Assembly (NCBI GenBank): GCA_010027295.1
Contig: RGVM01000159.1
Span: forward strand, 1-6,480
DNA length: 6,480 bases
Source of the DNA: Chitinophagia bacterium
GTDB lineage: Bacteria > Bacteroidota > Bacteroidia > Chitinophagales > Chitinophagaceae
Reading direction: 5' to 3'
The notes under the pieces are model-generated. The model worked only from the letters and a program-made list of their open reading frames with translations, was not told the DNA's origin and made no database searches. Shown piece by piece: positions 5,546 to 6,480 of the stretch (its first letter is position 1; each line of letters begins with the position of its first letter). A program made the translations under genes and the position numbers.

Positions 5546-6442
5546 ATGAAGGCTATCCTCACCGTCGGCCTTGCCTGCCTGCTGGGCCTGTCCACGTCAC
5601 GGGCGCAGGGCCCCAAAGTGCTCGTCGTCACGGCCCATCCCGACGACGAGACCGGCTTCTCTGTCACCATGTTCAAGATCGCCCGCGAGTTGAAGGGCGT
5701 GGTCGACATGGCCGTCATGACCGACGGCGGCGGCGGCTTCGCCGATGCACAGCTCGGCTCCGTATACTACGGCGTCAACCTGCTCGACTCCGTCACCGCC
5801 CGCACACACCTGCCCCTCATCCGAAAGGAGGAGATCGCCGCAGCCGCACGCATCATGGGGGTGCGCAACATCTACTTCATGGAGCAGCCGGACGACTACT
5901 ACTCGACGGACATCACGCCCTATGTCTCCGGTCGCAACTGGGACATCCCCTACGTCGAGCGGCGTCTGGACAGGCTGCTGCAGGAGCGCGGCTACGACTT
6001 CGTCATCACCATGCTTCCTCACCCGGGACAGCACGGTCACCACAAGACCTCCGCCGTCCTCGCCCTGCGGGCCGTGCAGCGCTACAAGGGGCCCGGCAGA
6101 CCCATCATCATCGCCGGCAGTCCCATGCGGAACGACGCCAAACCGACCGAGTTCACACAGCTCGATGGCTTCCCGGAGACACGCATCAAGGCCGACGCGC
6201 CCAGCTTCCGGCTCGACAGGGCCTTCCGCTTCAAGGAGAACGACAAGGTCAGCTACAAGATCGTGGCCGACTGGGTGATCGGCGAGTACAAGTCGCAGGG
6301 CGCCATCCAGGAGAACGGCATACACCGGACCGATTACGAGGTCTACCGCTACTACGACATCAACGACGCCGCCGGCATCCCAAGGGTGCAGAAGCTATTC
6401 GATGATCTGGCCCGGAGCGGATACGCCGCCCCGGGGCGGTGA
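5546..6442 (+). CDS. PIG-L/LmbE-family deacetylase, secreted
   Basis: This 298-residue protein has a Sec signal peptide (MKAILTVGLACLLGLSTSRA, cleavage before Gln21), so it probably acts in the periplasm or outside the cell. The mature part opens with PKVLVVTAHPDDE; AHPDDE (30-35) is the signature of PIG-L/LmbE Zn-dependent N-deacetylases, with His31 and Asp34 as metal ligands and Asp33 as likely catalytic base. The second metal motif is HPGQHGHHKTS (His159-His166), occupying the place of the family HxDH motif. Characterised relatives remove acetyl groups from GlcNAc-containing substrates (GlcNAc-PI, mycothiol and bacillithiol precursors, antibiotics). Exported Bacteroidota versions have mostly unknown substrates; a sugar or glycan is a guess. 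ATG 5546 is preferred over the in-frame ATG at 5525 because it gives a standard signal peptide. The third codon positions are strongly G/C (54 of the first 60 codons by my count). No Shine-Dalgarno is visible; the upstream bases are A-rich. Confidence 0.88.
   Translation: MKAILTVGLACLLGLSTSRAQGPKVLVVTAHPDDETGFSVTMFKIARELKGVVDMAVMTDGGGGFADAQLGSVYYGVNLLDSVTARTHLPLIRKEEIAAAARIMGVRNIYFMEQPDDYYSTDITPYVSGRNWDIPYVERRLDRLLQERGYDFVITMLPHPGQHGHHKTSAVLALRAVQRYKGPGRPIIIAGSPMRNDAKPTEFTQLDGFPETRIKADAPSFRLDRAFRFKENDKVSYKIVADWVIGEYKSQGAIQENGIHRTDYEVYRYYDINDAAGIPRVQKLFDDLARSGYAAPGR
6426..6439. repeat. Perfect 14-base GC palindrome at the end of the PIG-L gene
   Basis: CCGCCCCGGGGCGG covers the last codons and abuts the TGA (6440-6442). 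It could fold as a five-pair stem with a CCGG loop. No T-run follows, so it is not a canonical Rho-independent terminator; it may simply reflect GC-rich coding of the Ala-Pro-Gly-Arg end. Confidence 0.35.
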
Positions 6443-6480
6443 TCATCCGACATTTCCGATTCCAGCTGGGTGTGTTGTTC

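Noticed and set aside
5491..6405. A 304-codon frame overlapping the PIG-L gene, plus a 242-codon antisense frame
   Set aside because: The first is extremely rich in Arg, His and Pro, typical of a shifted reading of GC-rich codons; the PIG-L frame carries the AHPDDE signature and signal peptide.

Overview
The window looks like chromosomal sequence from a GC-rich member of the Bacteroidota. Three observations point there: (i) the start of the window carries a C-terminus typical of a TonB-dependent receptor and is followed by a small lipoprotein and an OMP_b-brl_2-type outer-membrane barrel protein; (ii) clear Shine-Dalgarno sequences are lacking before the starts; (iii) boxes resembling the Bacteroidota -7 element TAnnTTTG lie close upstream of several starts. 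The genus cannot be told from the sequence alone.

Layout. Positions 1-1389 (+ strand) form an outer-membrane block: the last 30 codons of a TonB-dependent receptor, a 182-residue lipoprotein preceded by an AT-rich dyad and a TAnnTTTG box, then a 201-residue secreted barrel protein. A strong hairpin terminator (about 1409-1442) closes the block and separates it from a convergent minus-strand pair. That pair, read from right to left, is an aldo/keto reductase (4932 to 4120) and a large TPR-CHAT protein (4035 to 1459). The CHAT protein has an intact His/Cys protease dyad, an N-terminal export signal and a C-terminal membrane helix. Divergent from the reductase, on the + strand, lies a DinB/YfiT-type gene (5028-5466) whose frame is broken in the middle. 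It is followed by a secreted PIG-L/LmbE-family deacetylase (5546-6442). The last 38 bases cannot be assigned.

How the genes relate. The first three genes fit an envelope/uptake locus, although the receptor substrate is unknown. The reductase and the CHAT protein are adjacent and co-oriented, so co-transcription is plausible, but no shared pathway is evident. The PIG-L enzyme and the barrel protein are predicted to be exported, so much of the window concerns the envelope.

I do not see a recognisable defence island, CRISPR array, mobile element, toxin-antitoxin pair or RNA gene. The items most worth a second look are the predicted extracytoplasmic CHAT protease, the broken DinB gene (probably a short out-of-frame deletion rather than a homopolymer slip), and the dyad upstream of the lipoprotein gene. 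All family assignments come from motifs read by eye; no search was run.
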